Source: Thermomonospora catenispora
Lineage (GTDB): Bacteria > Actinomycetota > Actinomycetes > Streptosporangiales > Streptosporangiaceae
Direction: 5' to 3'
Assembly (NCBI RefSeq): GCF_006363815.1
Contig: NZ_RRYT01000008.1
Coordinates: 121,794 to 185,793 of the forward strand
Length of the DNA stretch: 64,000 bases
The notes beneath the pieces were generated by a model. That model saw only the letters and a list, made by a program, of their open reading frames with translations, made no database searches and was not told the DNA's origin. Shown here in pieces: positions 63,134 through 64,000 of the stretch (positions are counted from its first letter, which is position 1; the number at the start of each line of letters is the position of its first letter). The position numbers and the translations under genes are program-made.

Positions 63134-64000
63134 TCACGCCCGCAGCAGGCGCACCGCCGTCCGCCCGGTCGCCGGCTCCGCCTCGATCACGAAGCCCAGC
63201 GGGCATCGGGGACGCCGGTCCCGGTCCAGGTGGAGCACCACCCCCAGGCCCAGCCCGGGGTCGAGGCATCCGACGTGCCGCAGGGTGCGCAGGCTCCGCC
63301 GGGTCCGCTCCCCGGTCGCCGGGCTCCGCGGGTCGTACAGCGCCGCGGTCACGACCCGGCACGCATGCCGCCACAGGGCCGCCGCGTCCAGCACCCGGGC
63401 CCCCGTCCGACGCAGATCGGTGAGGATCACCGCGCCGGTGTCCGGCTCGTCGGCGGTCTCGTCCGCGTCCGCCGCCTCGACGGTCCCGTCGGGGCGGCCC
63501 GCCTCGCCGGACGGCCGGTCCGCCGGCCGGGGAGGCAGCGCATCGATCACCAGCACGCCGTGCCGCCGCCGAAGCCCGATCCGGCCCGGCGTCGCCGCGC
63601 CCGCACCGGCCGTGCGGGGGGCGCCGAGCACCCCCGCCGGCGCCCCGGTGACGTGGGCGCTCAGGTCCAGCGTCAGGCCCTCGGTCCCCGTCCACACCGG
63701 GAACGGCGTCCGCGGCCCCCGCGGGGCCGGCGTCTGCCGTTCCAGCGCCTCGCCGACCCGGAGGGCGAGCGCCTCCCGCACGTCCGTTCCGGCGAACGCC
63801 TCCTCGGCGACCGCCAGCATCGCCCTCCAGGCGTCCCCGCCGGTGAACGCGCGCAGGAAGTCCTCCGGCGGGCGTGCCGCGGCCCGCTCCGCCGGGCGCT
63901 CCTCCGCCCGCGGCTCCTGCGCCGACGCCGGCGTGGCCGGCGTCGGCTCGGCCGACAGTCCCGCCGGCCGTTCCGCGTGCGCGGCCGGCGCGTCCGCCGC
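63134..64000 (-). CDS. Hypothetical protein, 5' end beyond the window
   Basis: The frame stays open from its stop at 63134 to the right edge, at least 288 codons. The visible part begins with an Ala/Pro-rich stretch, then EDFLRAFTGGDAWRAMLAVA and a mixed alpha/beta C-terminal region with a Pro/Asp-rich insert (RPDGTVEAADADETADEPD). It resembles no family I know. Convergent with the coiled-coil gene, 10 nt apart. Confidence 0.6.
   Translation of the reverse strand, partial: AADAPAAHAERPAGLSAEPTPATPASAQEPRAEERPAERAAARPPEDFLRAFTGGDAWRAMLAVAEEAFAGTDVREALALRVGEALERQTPAPRGPRTPFPVWTGTEGLTLDLSAHVTGAPAGVLGAPRTAGAGAATPGRIGLRRRHGVLVIDALPPRPADRPSGEAGRPDGTVEAADADETADEPDTGAVILTDLRRTGARVLDAAALWRHACRVVTAALYDPRSPATGERTRRSLRTLRHVGCLDPGLGLGVVLHLDRDRRPRCPLGFVIEAEPATGRTAVRLLRA

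Overview
The window is high-GC DNA from an actinomycete. The evidence is GTG/TTG starts, Shine-Dalgarno cores of the GGAGG type, several leaderless promoters, paired XRE-DUF5753/DUF397 genes, a SepX/GlpR-Glp divisome pair, DUF2277 and DUF1152 proteins, and a PASTA-less Ser/Thr kinase. A filamentous genus of the Streptosporangiales/Thermomonosporaceae type is plausible, but the sequence alone does not settle it.

Region 1 (1-11344) is a complete type I-E CRISPR-Cas locus. The operon cas3-casA-casB-cas7e-cas5e-cas6e-cas1-cas2 runs leftward with overlapping genes. One array lies on each side: array 1 (22 repeats, running off the left edge, transcribed leftward) and array 2 (8 repeats, transcribed rightward). 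The two arrays have homologous leaders of about 77 nt, so one adaptation/interference machine serves two divergent arrays.

Region 2 (11345-31143) is core chromosome. It holds an HD-domain protein, tRNA-Ala(CGC), and a conserved actinobacterial block: sepX/glpR, rimJ-like acetyltransferase, mog, moaC, glp/moeA, galU, 5-formyl-THF cyclo-ligase and an FmdB-type zinc-ribbon protein. The block is interrupted by a 2-hydroxyacid dehydrogenase and a cation/proton antiporter. It matches the order around galU in Mycobacterium (Rv0991c-Rv0996). The FmdB gene has a CIRCE-like HrcA operator. An MMPL transporter, a cupin, MTA phosphorylase, a CpaB-like SAF protein, a VanY-type peptidase and tRNA-Arg(CCU) follow.

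Region 3 (31144-about 37970) is an accessory island next to tRNA-Arg. A three-gene coupled operon of small proteins (one resembling the RNA polymerase alpha C-terminal domain) and a GntR/HutC regulator share three matching 16-bp operator-like palindromes. Also present are a DUF1152 protein, a decayed TPR-regulator fragment, a HAD-like protein and an AT-richer membrane/TPR gene pair. Two copies of a roughly 95-nt structured sequence with compensatory base changes flank the island. No integrase is visible.

Region 4 (37970-64000) is mostly ordinary chromosome: a purine permease, two acyl-CoA ligases with a GAF-LuxR regulator, a cupin, a GlxA/AraC regulator and a DHA1 drug exporter. A leaderless 21-codon leader ORF with mutually exclusive hairpins precedes the exporter. 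A 1203-residue protein appears to be a catalytically dead half SF1 helicase with a long coiled coil and an acidic repetitive tail. The rest is a Ser/Thr kinase with a small gene upstream, an XRE/DUF397/anti-sigma ATPase/STAS group, a catalytic plus non-catalytic M16 protease pair, a membrane coiled-coil protein and a partial gene at the right edge.
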